A stretch of 52,744 nt of DNA, taken from positions 1 to 52,744 of the forward strand of contig NZ_SLXB01000028.1 in NCBI RefSeq assembly GCF_004342845.1, written 5' to 3'. The DNA comes from Prevotella heparinolytica. GTDB lineage: Bacteria; Bacteroidota; Bacteroidia; Bacteroidales; Bacteroidaceae. The position numbers and the translations under genes were made by a program. The notes beneath the pieces are model-generated. The model ran no database searches. It worked only from the letters and a program-made list of their open reading frames with translations, and was not told the origin of the DNA. Positions within the stretch are counted from its first letter, which is position 1. The number at the start of each line of letters is the position of its first letter. Below, in pieces: positions 16,677-24,608 of the stretch.

Positions 16677-17422
16677 AGGCGTTGCAGGATTTCGTGAAGC
16701 TCATTACCTAACTCAATACAGAGCCTGCTCAACTTCCCTCCGTGGGGTGGGAAGAGGGTGCATACCCCTCTTCTGCGTTCGGAAAGCAGCGGACGATACA
16801 AACGGGAGTGGCTCAATGAGGTATGCATCAAGAGGACTCCCGTTTCATCGGCAAGGATGCGACAGTGTTCGTCGGCATCCTCACGTTCCCAAGCCTCTAT
16901 CATATTGCGAAGCAGGTAAAGCTCCCTGATATTGCCCTTACCCATCGTCAGTATCTGCTCTCCCAAGATGTCTATGAAATGGCGGACGGCTTCCATATCC
17001 ATCGGACTGCCCGTAACGGGAAAGACGGCGGCATCCATTGCTGAAAGCAACTCCACCGTCCCTTCGGTACGCATCAGTGCCGGGAGATCGAAGAGGATGC
17101 AGTGAGGAGTATTGTCCGCACAGTGTCGCTCCACCCAGTTCAGGGCTTCTCGCACCGGAGTACAGATAATCGGATAAGGAGCATAGGGTGTCCGATGTTT
17201 CAGGTGCATCAAGCTTTTCAGGTGCATCAGGCTTTGATGATTTAGTTCTTCCGTCTCTTGCTGACGTAGACGGGCGATTGTATAGACGGGATGGTTGCAA
17301 TCCACGACGGCGACATTGTACCCTCTGTGGTAATGCAGAATGCTTGCGGAAAGTACCGTAAGCGAGGTTTTGCCGACACCTCCCTTGGGGGAAGCGATGG
17401 CGAGATAAATGGGTTTACTCAT
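16664..17422 (-). CDS. second ParA/MinD-like ATPase of the tra region
   Basis: A 252-residue ParA-family ATPase: deviant Walker A KGGVGKT (13-19), VAVVDCNHP (38-46) as Walker A', and CILFDLPALM as Walker B. It is related to TraA (18830-19612), giving two ParA-like genes in one tra region. A tandem 18-bp duplication (17198-17215 and 17216-17233, one mismatch) encodes SLMHLK twice around residues 64-75, a recent microduplication that keeps the frame. Such proteins may position the transfer machinery; the role here is inferred. Confidence 0.8.
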   Translation of the reverse strand: MSKPIYLAIASPKGGVGKTSLTVLSASILHYHRGYNVAVVDCNHPVYTIARLRQQETEELNHQSLMHLKSLMHLKHRTPYAPYPIICTPVREALNWVERHCADNTPHCILFDLPALMRTEGTVELLSAMDAAVFPVTGSPMDMEAVRHFIDILGEQILTMGKGNIRELYLLRNMIEAWEREDADEHCRILADETGVLLMHTSLSHSRLYRPLLSERRRGVCTLFPPHGGKLSRLCIELGNELHEILQRLCTE

Positions 17423-17451
17423 ATTTTCTCTTTTCTTTGAACGGGTGAATA

Positions 17452-18042
17452 CTATGTCTTGATAAATCGTTTGTAATCGAAGTTGCCTGACTGAACCTCT
17501 TTCGGAGCTTCTTCGGCAACACGCTCCAGTAGTTTGCGAACTCGTTCTCCGGCCGCTTTCTTAATCGCTTGGAACATCGGGGAATCGTGTATCTTATAGA
17601 TGGTTTCAGCGGCTTTCGCTGCTTCCTCTATCGGGGCATTCTTACAGGAGAGGACATTACCCATTTGTTGCAGCTCTTTCGCTGTGATGCTTTCCGAGAG
17701 GGAGTAGCTTTCACCCTGGACTTCCACCAATACATAACCCTCTTCCTCTTCGGAAATGTCCGGAGAGGTCTCTTCCGATATTTCCGTTTCAGGCGTCTGT
17801 TCCTGTAACTCTTCGTCAATGGGCAACTCAGCTAAAAGGACATTCTCCTCTTGGGAGAGTTCCTTCTGGGGGATGCGGATGGTAACGACGAATTTCCCCT
17901 TGCCTCGTTCTCGGAAAAAGAGCCGCAATTCACGGTAGAGTCTCACGGCACTCCGATAGCGTCCATACAGGAAGCGGGCGACCTGTACGCTGCCGAGATA
18001 GGCTAAGCCTACCGACAGCAGAATGACAATCACCTGCTTCAT
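17452..18042 (-). CDS. TraD-like membrane-anchored protein
   Basis: A 196-residue protein with one N-terminal transmembrane segment (about 3-24), a basic stretch (RYRSAVRLYRELRLFFRERGKGK), an acidic linker (about 70-105), and a helical C-terminal region ending NFDYKRFIKT. By position after the two DUF3408 genes it corresponds to the TraD-type gene of conjugative transposons, but I cannot confirm the family. It overlaps the preceding gene by 4 nt and lies 29 nt before the second ParA gene. Confidence 0.65.
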   Translation of the reverse strand: MKQVIVILLSVGLAYLGSVQVARFLYGRYRSAVRLYRELRLFFRERGKGKFVVTIRIPQKELSQEENVLLAELPIDEELQEQTPETEISEETSPDISEEEEGYVLVEVQGESYSLSESITAKELQQMGNVLSCKNAPIEEAAKAAETIYKIHDSPMFQAIKKAAGERVRKLLERVAEEAPKEVQSGNFDYKRFIKT

Positions 18043-18446
18043 CGCTCGAAACGTTTACGGAACTGTTGCTCAAACAAGGCGTCTATCTCATCACGGTGAC
18101 TCTCTAAGTGATGCCGGAGGATATGCTCTACAAATGCCCCAATCGTCAGTTTGCCTGCGGCTGCCACATAGACGATTTCGGAAATCTCTTCCTGTGTCTT
18201 TTTGGAAATGAACACGCCCTTTCGGTCTCCGATGTTAAGGGGTTGCAGAAAGGTGGTTTCGTAATCGCTCTTCTCTTCCTGAAGGAGACCTGTAGAGTGT
18301 CCCTCAGAATGTTCGATGAGCGTGGTGGAGTTACGGATGGTTACTTTTGAAGAGACGCTTTTTCGTTCTCTGCAGGACTCTTTGCCTGCCATTGGTCGGT
18401 TTGTTTTCTGTTTCATATCACAATAATTTCTTGAAGTTCTTTTCAC
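18039..18446 (-). CDS. DUF3408 protein (TraB/TraC-like), copy 2
   Basis: A 135-residue protein with a basic disordered N-terminal half and a conserved C-terminal domain: KGVFISKKTQEEISEIVYVAAAGKLTIGAFVEHILRHHLESHRDEI. That domain is recognisably DUF3408, resembling a ribbon-helix-helix arrangement, and is paralogous to the product of 18418-18846. Overlaps its neighbours by 4 and 29 nt. Likely a DNA-binding or partition-like partner of the ParA proteins. Confidence 0.78.
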   Translation of the reverse strand: MKRTSRNYCDMKQKTNRPMAGKESCRERKSVSSKVTIRNSTTLIEHSEGHSTGLLQEEKSDYETTFLQPLNIGDRKGVFISKKTQEEISEIVYVAAAGKLTIGAFVEHILRHHLESHRDEIDALFEQQFRKRFER

Positions 18447-18846
18447 TTAATCGGTTGATTTCTTCCTTGTAGTCCTCCAAATGTTTGAGAAGGATGTTTT
18501 CCACGTACATGCCCAATGTCATCTCCCTCTTTCGGATGAAGAGGACGATTTCCGACAGTTTGTCCTGCAACTCTTTGGAGATGTAGATTGCCTTGCGGTC
18601 ATACAGGTCATTGCGGTGCATGAAGAGTGAGATGTAATCTCCTTTGGCGGGATTCTTGCGACGTGTTCGGATGGGTAGTTGTGGTTCTTCCAAAGCCTCT
18701 TTCTGTGTTTCCGGAACAGACGCATCCACCTCTTCGACGGTGACAGGCGGTATCATCTCGCTCTCTTTCTTTTTCATCGGGATACCCTGTGAAATCAGTT
18801 CCCGGATAGCGACGGGATCTATCGCCCCTTTATTCTTTCCTGCCAT
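18418..18846 (-). CDS. DUF3408 protein (TraB-like), copy 1
   Basis: A 142-residue protein with the same plan as the next gene: variable N-terminus (KNKGAIDPVAIRELISQGIP), basic linker RTRRKNPAKGDY, and a C-terminal DUF3408 domain RKAIYISKELQDKLSEIVLF to VENILLKHLEDYKEEI. It overlaps traA by 17 nt and the second DUF3408 gene by 29 nt. Pairing of a ParA ATPase with a small DNA-binding protein recalls ParA/ParB systems; this is inference. Confidence 0.8.
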   Translation of the reverse strand: MAGKNKGAIDPVAIRELISQGIPMKKKESEMIPPVTVEEVDASVPETQKEALEEPQLPIRTRRKNPAKGDYISLFMHRNDLYDRKAIYISKELQDKLSEIVLFIRKREMTLGMYVENILLKHLEDYKEEINRLSEKNFKKLL

Positions 18847-19612
18847 ATGCTTCAGGTTTTACGATGGACAAGATTTCCTCCACAAGCTCTTTCAGACGAC
18901 TGCCTCTAAGCAGCGTGCGAGAGGCGGGAAAGATGGTTGAACGGAAGAGGGTCGTACCCTCCTCCATTACCTCCTTTTTGTAGCGGGTCGTATTGGGGAC
19001 TGCCGTTTTTAAGATGGGAAGTCCCAAATCGGCAATGACCTTTTCATACATCGCATAGAGGGGTGTTTTCTCTCTGCCGTCCACCATGTTCCAAAAGAGG
19101 TAGATCCCTTTGTTGGCAGTGTCTATATTGTCGGTTATCGCCTCCTTGATGATGGCTGAAAAGCTCAGCGTGCTTTCCAAGGATATACGGTCGGCGGAGA
19201 TGGGTGTGAAAATATAATCCATACCGGAGAGGGTGGTCAGCACACCGTCATTGTTGATGGTTCCGGGCAGGTCAAAAAAGACGAAATCCGTATCCGGCTC
19301 GTGCGTCTCCAGATATTCCCTAACCGTATCCACGGCTGCCTCTGCCGTGGCACAAAGGATGGTGTACGTGGGCTTTTGCAACTCGGAGAATTGGGTGGCT
19401 GCCAATTCTTGCAGCGCGGGGTTGCGATCCACCCCCTGTGCGTCACGCTGACGCATGGCATTGATGCTGAATTGCGGATAGTCACAATCCACCACAATAA
19501 GGTTATACCCGCAGGCATAGTGCAGGTAACTTGCCGTCAAGACCGTAAAGGTCGTTTTGCCGACACCGCCCTTCTGGGTGGAGAAGGCAATGAAAACTGG
19601 TTTCTTTTTCAT
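18830..19612 (-). CDS. traA: TraA, ParA-family ATPase
   Basis: A 260-residue ParA/Soj-like ATPase: KGGVGKT (14-20), LIVVDCDYPQFS (38-49) and FVFFDLPGTINND as Walker B. First gene of the transfer cluster, preceded by a leader of about 400 nt with several hairpins and the shared 16-mer promoter element at 20025-20084. In Bacteroidota conjugative transposons traA is the conserved first tra gene; it may help position the relaxosome or channel. Confidence 0.9.
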   Translation of the reverse strand: MKKKPVFIAFSTQKGGVGKTTFTVLTASYLHYACGYNLIVVDCDYPQFSINAMRQRDAQGVDRNPALQELAATQFSELQKPTYTILCATAEAAVDTVREYLETHEPDTDFVFFDLPGTINNDGVLTTLSGMDYIFTPISADRISLESTLSFSAIIKEAITDNIDTANKGIYLFWNMVDGREKTPLYAMYEKVIADLGLPILKTAVPNTTRYKKEVMEEGTTLFRSTIFPASRTLLRGSRLKELVEEILSIVKPEAYGRKE

Positions 19613-20024
19613 TTCATTTTCTGTTTAATGGTTCTACATATATGTGTGGAAAGGCGCATGCACGCCTTGGCTTGTTTCCTTGAAAAGGCGGATATGGAAA
19701 TGAGTCCGTGAGGGAATAAATCTCCGGACAGACATACGATAAGGTATTCCGATAAGGGAACATAGACCCGCATTTCGGGATATGTCCCTCCCTGCATAAG
19801 GGTGGGGCTATATGATGGGATTCATACCTGCACACGTCCCCCCATCCACACGTCCACACTTGTACCCTTGCGCAAGGGTATGGGGGGCGACGGGTGCAAT
19901 AACTTGTACACATTCTCATTCCTATTTCCATTTCCGTAATTGTCTGTTCAAATGGCTGCGGACAGGTTTTCAGACTTGGGCAGGCAGGTATGTCCACCGA
20001 CCTGCAAACACCTGTTCGACGGGG
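19613..20024 (-). promoter_or_regulatory. long structured leader of the traA operon
   Basis: No gene is supported in this stretch. On the minus-strand RNA three structures stand out: AAGGCG/CGCCTT (19651-19656 and 19663-19668) 45 nt before the traA start; GGGAACATA/TATGTCCC with an inner CCCG/CGGG stem (19756-19788); and an 18-bp palindrome TACCCTTGCGCAAGGGTA (19863-19880) nested in alternative arms CCCCCCAT/ATGGGGGG (19838-19845 and 19880-19887). The last pair is mutually exclusive with the palindrome at one base and may form a switch. Attenuation or translational control is plausible but inferred. Confidence 0.5.
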
Positions 20025-20084
20025 CAAATATAGAAGCCTTTACCTCCTTGTTTCTGCCCTTTTTGCTAACTGCGTACTTGTGGC
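20025..20084 (-). promoter_or_regulatory. 16-mer element plus -7 box, promoter of traA
   Basis: On the minus strand GCCACAAGTACGCAGT (20084-20069) is followed after exactly 36 nt by TATATTTG (20032-20025), a perfect TAnnTTTG box. A degenerate second copy GCCACAAATACGCA (20105-20092) lies 21 bp further upstream, two helical turns away. This is the likely traA promoter. Confidence 0.7.
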
Positions 20085-20141
20085 GTCGATTTGCGTATTT
20101 GTGGCTTCGTGAGAGGTAAGTGACTTAGGCACAACGCTTAG

Positions 20142-20149
20142 TAACTTTG
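20142..20149 (+). promoter_or_regulatory. -7 box, candidate mobA promoter
   Basis: TAACTTTG matches TAnnTTTG on the plus strand. The degenerate 16-mer copy ending at 20105 is 36 nt upstream, the same spacing as on the traA side but with the motif reversed. It would drive mobABC with a leader of about 255 nt. Confidence 0.5.
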
Positions 20150-20204
20150 CACCCAAGCGGCAAGCCGAAGTCTTCGAGACATAAAGCGTTCTTTTTTGAG
20201 TGAA

Positions 20205-20410
20205 TCGTTTTCCGTCCTTCGCGGACGGATTTATTTGCGCCGGAGCAAATAGCAAGGTATGTTTTATGCAGCACGACTCCGTTTTTGCAGCATAAAACCC
20301 TTGCTCTTGCAGAGGGTTGAAAAAACTCCGAAGTCGTTTTTTCTTGGAAGGGAGAATGCCTTGTCTCGAATACCGGAGATGCCGTGAAACACTAAAATCC
20401 AAAGTAGAAA
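20205..20410 (+). other. candidate oriT region and mobA leader
   Basis: Inverted repeats cluster directly upstream of mobA: TCCGTCC/GGACGGA (20211-20217 and 20223-20229), ATTTGC/GCAAAT (20233-20238 and 20245-20250), and GTTTTATGC/GCATAAAAC (20261-20269 and 20290-20298, 20-nt loop). In related elements oriT lies just upstream of the relaxosome genes, so this is the best place for nicking. The nic site cannot be identified from sequence alone. Confidence 0.4.
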
Positions 20411-20824
20411 ATGAAACAAAAGAAAATGCGGAGCATAAGCTCCAAAGTGAAGACCGAGAAACGGGTTTCGGTCAATTTTACGGCGATGGAATTTGCCGAG
20501 TTTCTCTCCATGAAAGAGACGGCGGGTGTACAAAGTCAGTCGGCTTTCATCAAGGCAAGGGTCTTTGACAGGACTTTCCGTGTCATAAAAGTAGACCGCT
20601 CCTTGCTTGACTACTATCAAAAATTGACAACTTTGTACGGACAGTTTCGCAGCGTGGGGGTCAATTACAACCAAGTAGTGGTCGCCTTAAAAAGCAATTT
20701 CACCGAGAAAAAAGCCTACGCTATGCTTGCCCAACTGGAGAAACTGACACTCGAATTGGCGGCTATCGGAGGCGAAATCGTACAACTCACCCGTGAATTT
20801 CAAGAGAAATGGTCGCAAAGATAA
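20411..20824 (+). CDS. mobA: MobA, relaxosome accessory protein
   Basis: A 137-residue basic protein with a ribbon-helix-helix-like N-terminal segment (KTEKRVSVNFTAMEFAEFLSMKE) and helical C-terminal part (VGVNYNQVVVALKSNFTEKKAYAMLAQLEKLT). It belongs to the MobA/MobC-like relaxosome accessory group that binds oriT and assists nicking. It overlaps mobB by 16 nt. The ATG is preceded by the recurrent leader CACTAAAATCCAAAGTA at 20390-20406. Confidence 0.82.
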   Translation: MKQKKMRSISSKVKTEKRVSVNFTAMEFAEFLSMKETAGVQSQSAFIKARVFDRTFRVIKVDRSLLDYYQKLTTLYGQFRSVGVNYNQVVVALKSNFTEKKAYAMLAQLEKLTLELAAIGGEIVQLTREFQEKWSQR

Positions 20825-22038
20825 GCTATGGGAGTTCCCTTTTCGGGGCATTGGCGTACAATGGAGAGAAAGTAAATGAGGGGGTCGCGAAGATTTTGGA
20901 GACCAACAAAGTGTTTTGTTCTGCCGATGGAACACACGATATAGCGGCATGTATGCAGGACTTTCTGGCATATATGCCGAGTCTGATTCATACCCAAAAG
21001 CCTATTATACACATCTCTCTGAATCCACATCCCGATGATAAAATCACCGATGAGCAGTTCTCTGCCATCGCACAGGAGTATATCGAAAAGATGGGCTATG
21101 GCAATCAGCCCTTTGTCGTGTATAAACACGAGGACATAGACAGGCATCACCTGCATATTGTCACCTTAGCCGTCGATGAACAAGGAAAGAAGATTAACGA
21201 TGGCAACAACTTCTACAGGAGTAAGCATATCACACGAGAGATAGAGCAGAAATACAGCTTGTTGCCTGCCGAAAGACAACGGAAAAAGGAGGCTTTTCGA
21301 CTGCAAAAAGTCCAACCCCAAGAGGGAAATATCAAAAAACAATTGGCTTCGGTTATCAAACCGGCAGCAAAATTCTACCATTGTCCGAGTTTCAAAGAAT
21401 ACCGTGCCTTGCTCTCCACCTATAATATATGCGTGGAAGAGGTCAAAGGGGAGATGTATGGAAAGTCCTATAACGGATTGGTCTATTTTGCTACCGATGA
21501 TAAAGGTAAGAAGGTAAGTAATCCTTTCAAGTCTTCCTTCTTCGGGAAGGCTGTCGGATATGATGCTCTGCAAAACAGGTTCAAGGCTTCAAAGGAGGAA
21601 CTGAAAGAAAAAGGTCTTGCTCCCAAGACCAAAGCGGTCGTAGCCGGAGCATTGAGGCGTTTTACCACGAAAGAAGATTTCAGGGATAATCTCTATCGCA
21701 AGGGGATTGATGTCCTCTTCCGTGAGAACGAAGAAGGTAGACTATATGGTGTCACTTTTATAGACCATAACAACGGCTGTGTCGTCAATGGCTCGAGATT
21801 GGGCAAGGAACTTTCGGCAAACGCTATTGCCGAGTGGTTCGACCGCCCGCATCCCGAACTGTCTGCTCCTATACAGCAGAGTGAGAAAGGCTGTATTCCC
21901 CAAACTCAGACTTCGGACGAAGATTCTGTCTTGGGCGGTTTGCTTGACCTGCCGTTGGAGGTTCACGGTACGGATTGGGAGGAAGAGCAGTTCAGAAGAA
22001 GGATGCAACGGAAGAAAAGAAAACAACGTAAAATCTAA
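20809..22038 (+). CDS. mobB: MobB relaxase
   Basis: A 409-residue relaxase that would nick oriT and lead the strand into the recipient. The histidine triad motif is HEDIDRHHLHIVTLAVDEQG with His107, His114 and His116; a probable nucleophilic tyrosine lies in ALAYNGEK (Tyr17). The C-terminal part is basic (RRRMQRKKRKQRKI). Family: MobP-type relaxase common in Bacteroidota. It starts inside mobA and is followed by mobC after 12 nt. Confidence 0.92.
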   Translation: MVAKISYGSSLFGALAYNGEKVNEGVAKILETNKVFCSADGTHDIAACMQDFLAYMPSLIHTQKPIIHISLNPHPDDKITDEQFSAIAQEYIEKMGYGNQPFVVYKHEDIDRHHLHIVTLAVDEQGKKINDGNNFYRSKHITREIEQKYSLLPAERQRKKEAFRLQKVQPQEGNIKKQLASVIKPAAKFYHCPSFKEYRALLSTYNICVEEVKGEMYGKSYNGLVYFATDDKGKKVSNPFKSSFFGKAVGYDALQNRFKASKEELKEKGLAPKTKAVVAGALRRFTTKEDFRDNLYRKGIDVLFRENEEGRLYGVTFIDHNNGCVVNGSRLGKELSANAIAEWFDRPHPELSAPIQQSEKGCIPQTQTSDEDSVLGGLLDLPLEVHGTDWEEEQFRRRMQRKKRKQRKI

Positions 22039-22050
22039 AAACAACGGATT

Positions 22051-24063
22051 ATGTCACAACAAGAAGACGATTTGAGAGCACTGGCGAAAATCATGGATTT
22101 TCTGCGTGCCGTAAGTATCATACTGGTGGTTGTCCATCTCTATTGGTATTGCTATGAAGCGATACGGCTATGGGGCGTGAATATCGGAGTGGTAGATAGG
22201 ATACTGATGAATTTCCATCGCACGGCGGGACTATTTGGGAATATGCTTTATACCAAGCTTTTTGCGCTGGTACTGATGGGACTTTCATGTCTGGGTACGA
22301 AAGGTGTGAAAGAGGAGCATATCACGTGGTCGAAGATATGGGCATTCATGGGCGCCGGCTTTGTCTTTTTCTTCCTCAATTGGTGGATACTCGCCTTGCC
22401 ACTGCCCATAGAGGCGAACGCGGCTCTCTATACTTTTACGATAACCGTAGGCTATGTTTGTCTGCTGATGGCGGGACTCTACATGAGCCGTCTGTTGAAA
22501 AACAATCTGATGGAGGATGTCTTCAATCAGGAGAATGAATCCTTTATGCAGGAAACAAGGCTCTTGGAGAACGAGTACTCGGTCAATCTGCCGACCCGAT
22601 TCTATTACCGCAAGAAATGGAACAGGGGCTGGATAAACGTGGTCAATCCTTTCCGTGCAGTCTCCGTCTTGGGAACGCCGGGCAGCGGAAAGTCCTATGC
22701 CATCATCAATAATTTCATCAAGCAGCAAATCGAAAAAGGTTTTGCCATCTACTGCTACGACTTCAAATATCCCGACCTCTCCACGATTGTGTACAATCAT
22801 TTGCTGCATCACTCGGAAGGATATAAAGTCAAGCCGAAGTTTTACGTGATCAACTTCGACGACCCTCGGCGGTCGCATCGTTGCAATCCGATACACCCCG
22901 ATTTCATGAGCGACATATCGGATGCCTACGAATCGGCTTATACGATTATGCTCAACCTGAACAAGACGTGGGTGCAGAAGCAGGGAGATTTCTTCGTGGA
23001 GTCGCCCATCGTACTCTTCGCCGCCATCATTTGGTATCTCCGCATTTTCGAGGGAGGGAAATACTGTACCTTTCCGCACGCCATCGAGTTTCTCTGCCGC
23101 AAGTACGAGGATATTTTTCCAATACTTACTTCCTATCCTGAATTGGAGAACTATCTTTCTCCTTTCATGGATGCTTGGCTCGGAGGGGCGGCTGACCAGT
23201 TGCAGGGACAGATAGCCTCTGCCAAGATTCCTTTGTCGAGGATGATCAGTCCGCAACTCTATTGGATTATGACGGGAGATGATTTCACACTCGACATCAA
23301 TAACCCCAAAGAGCCTAAAATCCTTTGTGTGGGGAACAATCCCGACAGACAGAACATTTACGGAGCAGCATTGGGGTTGTATAATTCGCGTATCGTCAAG
23401 CTCATCAATAAGAAAGGAATGCTGAAAAGTTCCGTGCTCATCGACGAGCTACCTACCATCTATTTCAAGGGGTTGGACAACTTGATTGCCACCGCACGAA
23501 GCAACAAGGTGGCGGTATGCTTGGGCTTTCAGGACTTCTCCCAGTTGAAGCGTGACTATGGAGACAAGGAGGCTGCCGTGGTGATGAACACCGTCGGGAA
23601 CATCTTCTCCGGTCAGGTGGTCGGCGAGACGGCAAAGACGCTCTCGGAGAGGTTTGGCAAGGTGCTTCAGAAACGGCAGAGCATGAGCATCACCCGAAGC
23701 GACAAAACGACCTCCATCTCCACGCAGATGGACAGCCTGATTCCGCAGAGCAAGATCTCCACGCTCACACAGGGAATGTTCGTGGGAGCAGTCGCCGATA
23801 ATTTCTCCGAACGCATCGAACAGAAGATATTCCACTGTGAGATTGTGGTGGACAATGCGAGGGTGGCAAGGGAAACGGCAGCCTATCGTCCGATACCTGT
23901 TCTGACGGACTTCACAAATGAAGATGGCGAGGATATGATGGAACAGGAGATAAAGGCGAACTATGATCGGGTAAAGACGGAGGTGCGGGACATCGTGGAA
24001 CGGGAGTTGCAACGAATTTCCGACGATCCGGAACTTTCCAAACTGCTCAATACCAAGAAATGA
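22051..24063 (+). CDS. mobC: MobC, type IV coupling protein (TraG/VirD4-like)
   Basis: A 670-residue coupling ATPase linking relaxosome to channel. Several N-terminal transmembrane helices (about 15-35, 60-80, 90-112, 120-140) precede the ATPase domain: Walker A VLGTPGSGKSYAI with Lys214, Walker B SSVLIDELPTIY, and the VCLGFQDFSQLKRDYG motif typical of TraG/TraD. Encoded with mobA and mobB, separate from the tra operon. Confidence 0.92.
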   Translation: MSQQEDDLRALAKIMDFLRAVSIILVVVHLYWYCYEAIRLWGVNIGVVDRILMNFHRTAGLFGNMLYTKLFALVLMGLSCLGTKGVKEEHITWSKIWAFMGAGFVFFFLNWWILALPLPIEANAALYTFTITVGYVCLLMAGLYMSRLLKNNLMEDVFNQENESFMQETRLLENEYSVNLPTRFYYRKKWNRGWINVVNPFRAVSVLGTPGSGKSYAIINNFIKQQIEKGFAIYCYDFKYPDLSTIVYNHLLHHSEGYKVKPKFYVINFDDPRRSHRCNPIHPDFMSDISDAYESAYTIMLNLNKTWVQKQGDFFVESPIVLFAAIIWYLRIFEGGKYCTFPHAIEFLCRKYEDIFPILTSYPELENYLSPFMDAWLGGAADQLQGQIASAKIPLSRMISPQLYWIMTGDDFTLDINNPKEPKILCVGNNPDRQNIYGAALGLYNSRIVKLINKKGMLKSSVLIDELPTIYFKGLDNLIATARSNKVAVCLGFQDFSQLKRDYGDKEAAVVMNTVGNIFSGQVVGETAKTLSERFGKVLQKRQSMSITRSDKTTSISTQMDSLIPQSKISTLTQGMFVGAVADNFSERIEQKIFHCEIVVDNARVARETAAYRPIPVLTDFTNEDGEDMMEQEIKANYDRVKTEVRDIVERELQRISDDPELSKLLNTKK

Positions 24064-24075
24064 TGGCTGTTTTTC

Positions 24076-24106
24076 TTGGCTCTAAGACGGGATTTTTGTA
24101 TTTTTG
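24076..24106 (+). promoter_or_regulatory. promoter of the zinc-finger membrane protein gene
   Basis: TTG at 24076-24078 and TATTTTTG at 24099-24106 (TAnnTTTG) are separated by 20 nt, close to the Bacteroidota -33/-7 arrangement. Transcription would begin near 24113, so the ATG at 24128 is preferred over an earlier TTG. Confidence 0.6.
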
Positions 24107-24127
24107 AACACGCTAATTGATGACACT

Positions 24128-24571
24128 ATGAATTGTTTTAATCATACTCAAGAACCGGCGGTAGCCCAATGTTCCGATTGCGGGAAAGGGCTGTGTTCCG
24201 AATGTGCGGAGAGGTATCAACCGATACTCTGTACACCTTGTTTTCAGAAGAGAAAACGCAGCGAGATTTGGCGAAGCATCTTCAGCCTGTTGTTTCTCAT
24301 TGCCTTGTTTGTCATAGGTTTCAAATGGAACTTCTTGGCGACCAAAGGCGTTGAGGATATGCGATGGATGTCCGGATATGTGCTGATGGCGATATGGTCA
24401 GGCTATCTCTTTGTGGAAAAGTACATTCCTTATAAGATGATGGCTGGGACAAATGGGCAGTGGATTGTTTACTATATTGTCAAACTGCTCCTCTTTGTCG
24501 TCATAGGAGTCTTCACCGCACCTTTCACCTGCTTGTGGGCAGTGTTCAGGGTAATAAAGGCTTTTCGGTAA
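24128..24571 (+). CDS. B-box zinc-finger membrane protein
   Basis: A 147-residue protein with an N-terminal zinc-binding domain (MNCFNHTQEPAVAQCSDCGKGLCSECAERY, then CTPC), reading as a B-box-type finger, followed by hydrophobic segments (about 52-68, 78-95, 110-130). Similar finger-plus-membrane proteins occur widely in Bacteroidota, with unknown function. It has its own promoter after mobC and is not obviously part of transfer. Confidence 0.75.
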   Translation: MNCFNHTQEPAVAQCSDCGKGLCSECAERYQPILCTPCFQKRKRSEIWRSIFSLLFLIALFVIGFKWNFLATKGVEDMRWMSGYVLMAIWSGYLFVEKYIPYKMMAGTNGQWIVYYIVKLLLFVVIGVFTAPFTCLWAVFRVIKAFR

Positions 24572-24608
24572 GAGGCGGCAAGAATAACATCTATAAAGAA
24601 GAAAGAAT

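Noticed and set aside
22285..23256. 323-codon minus-strand frame opposite mobC
   Set aside because: The sense gene carries Walker motifs; the antisense frame shows no recognisable domain.
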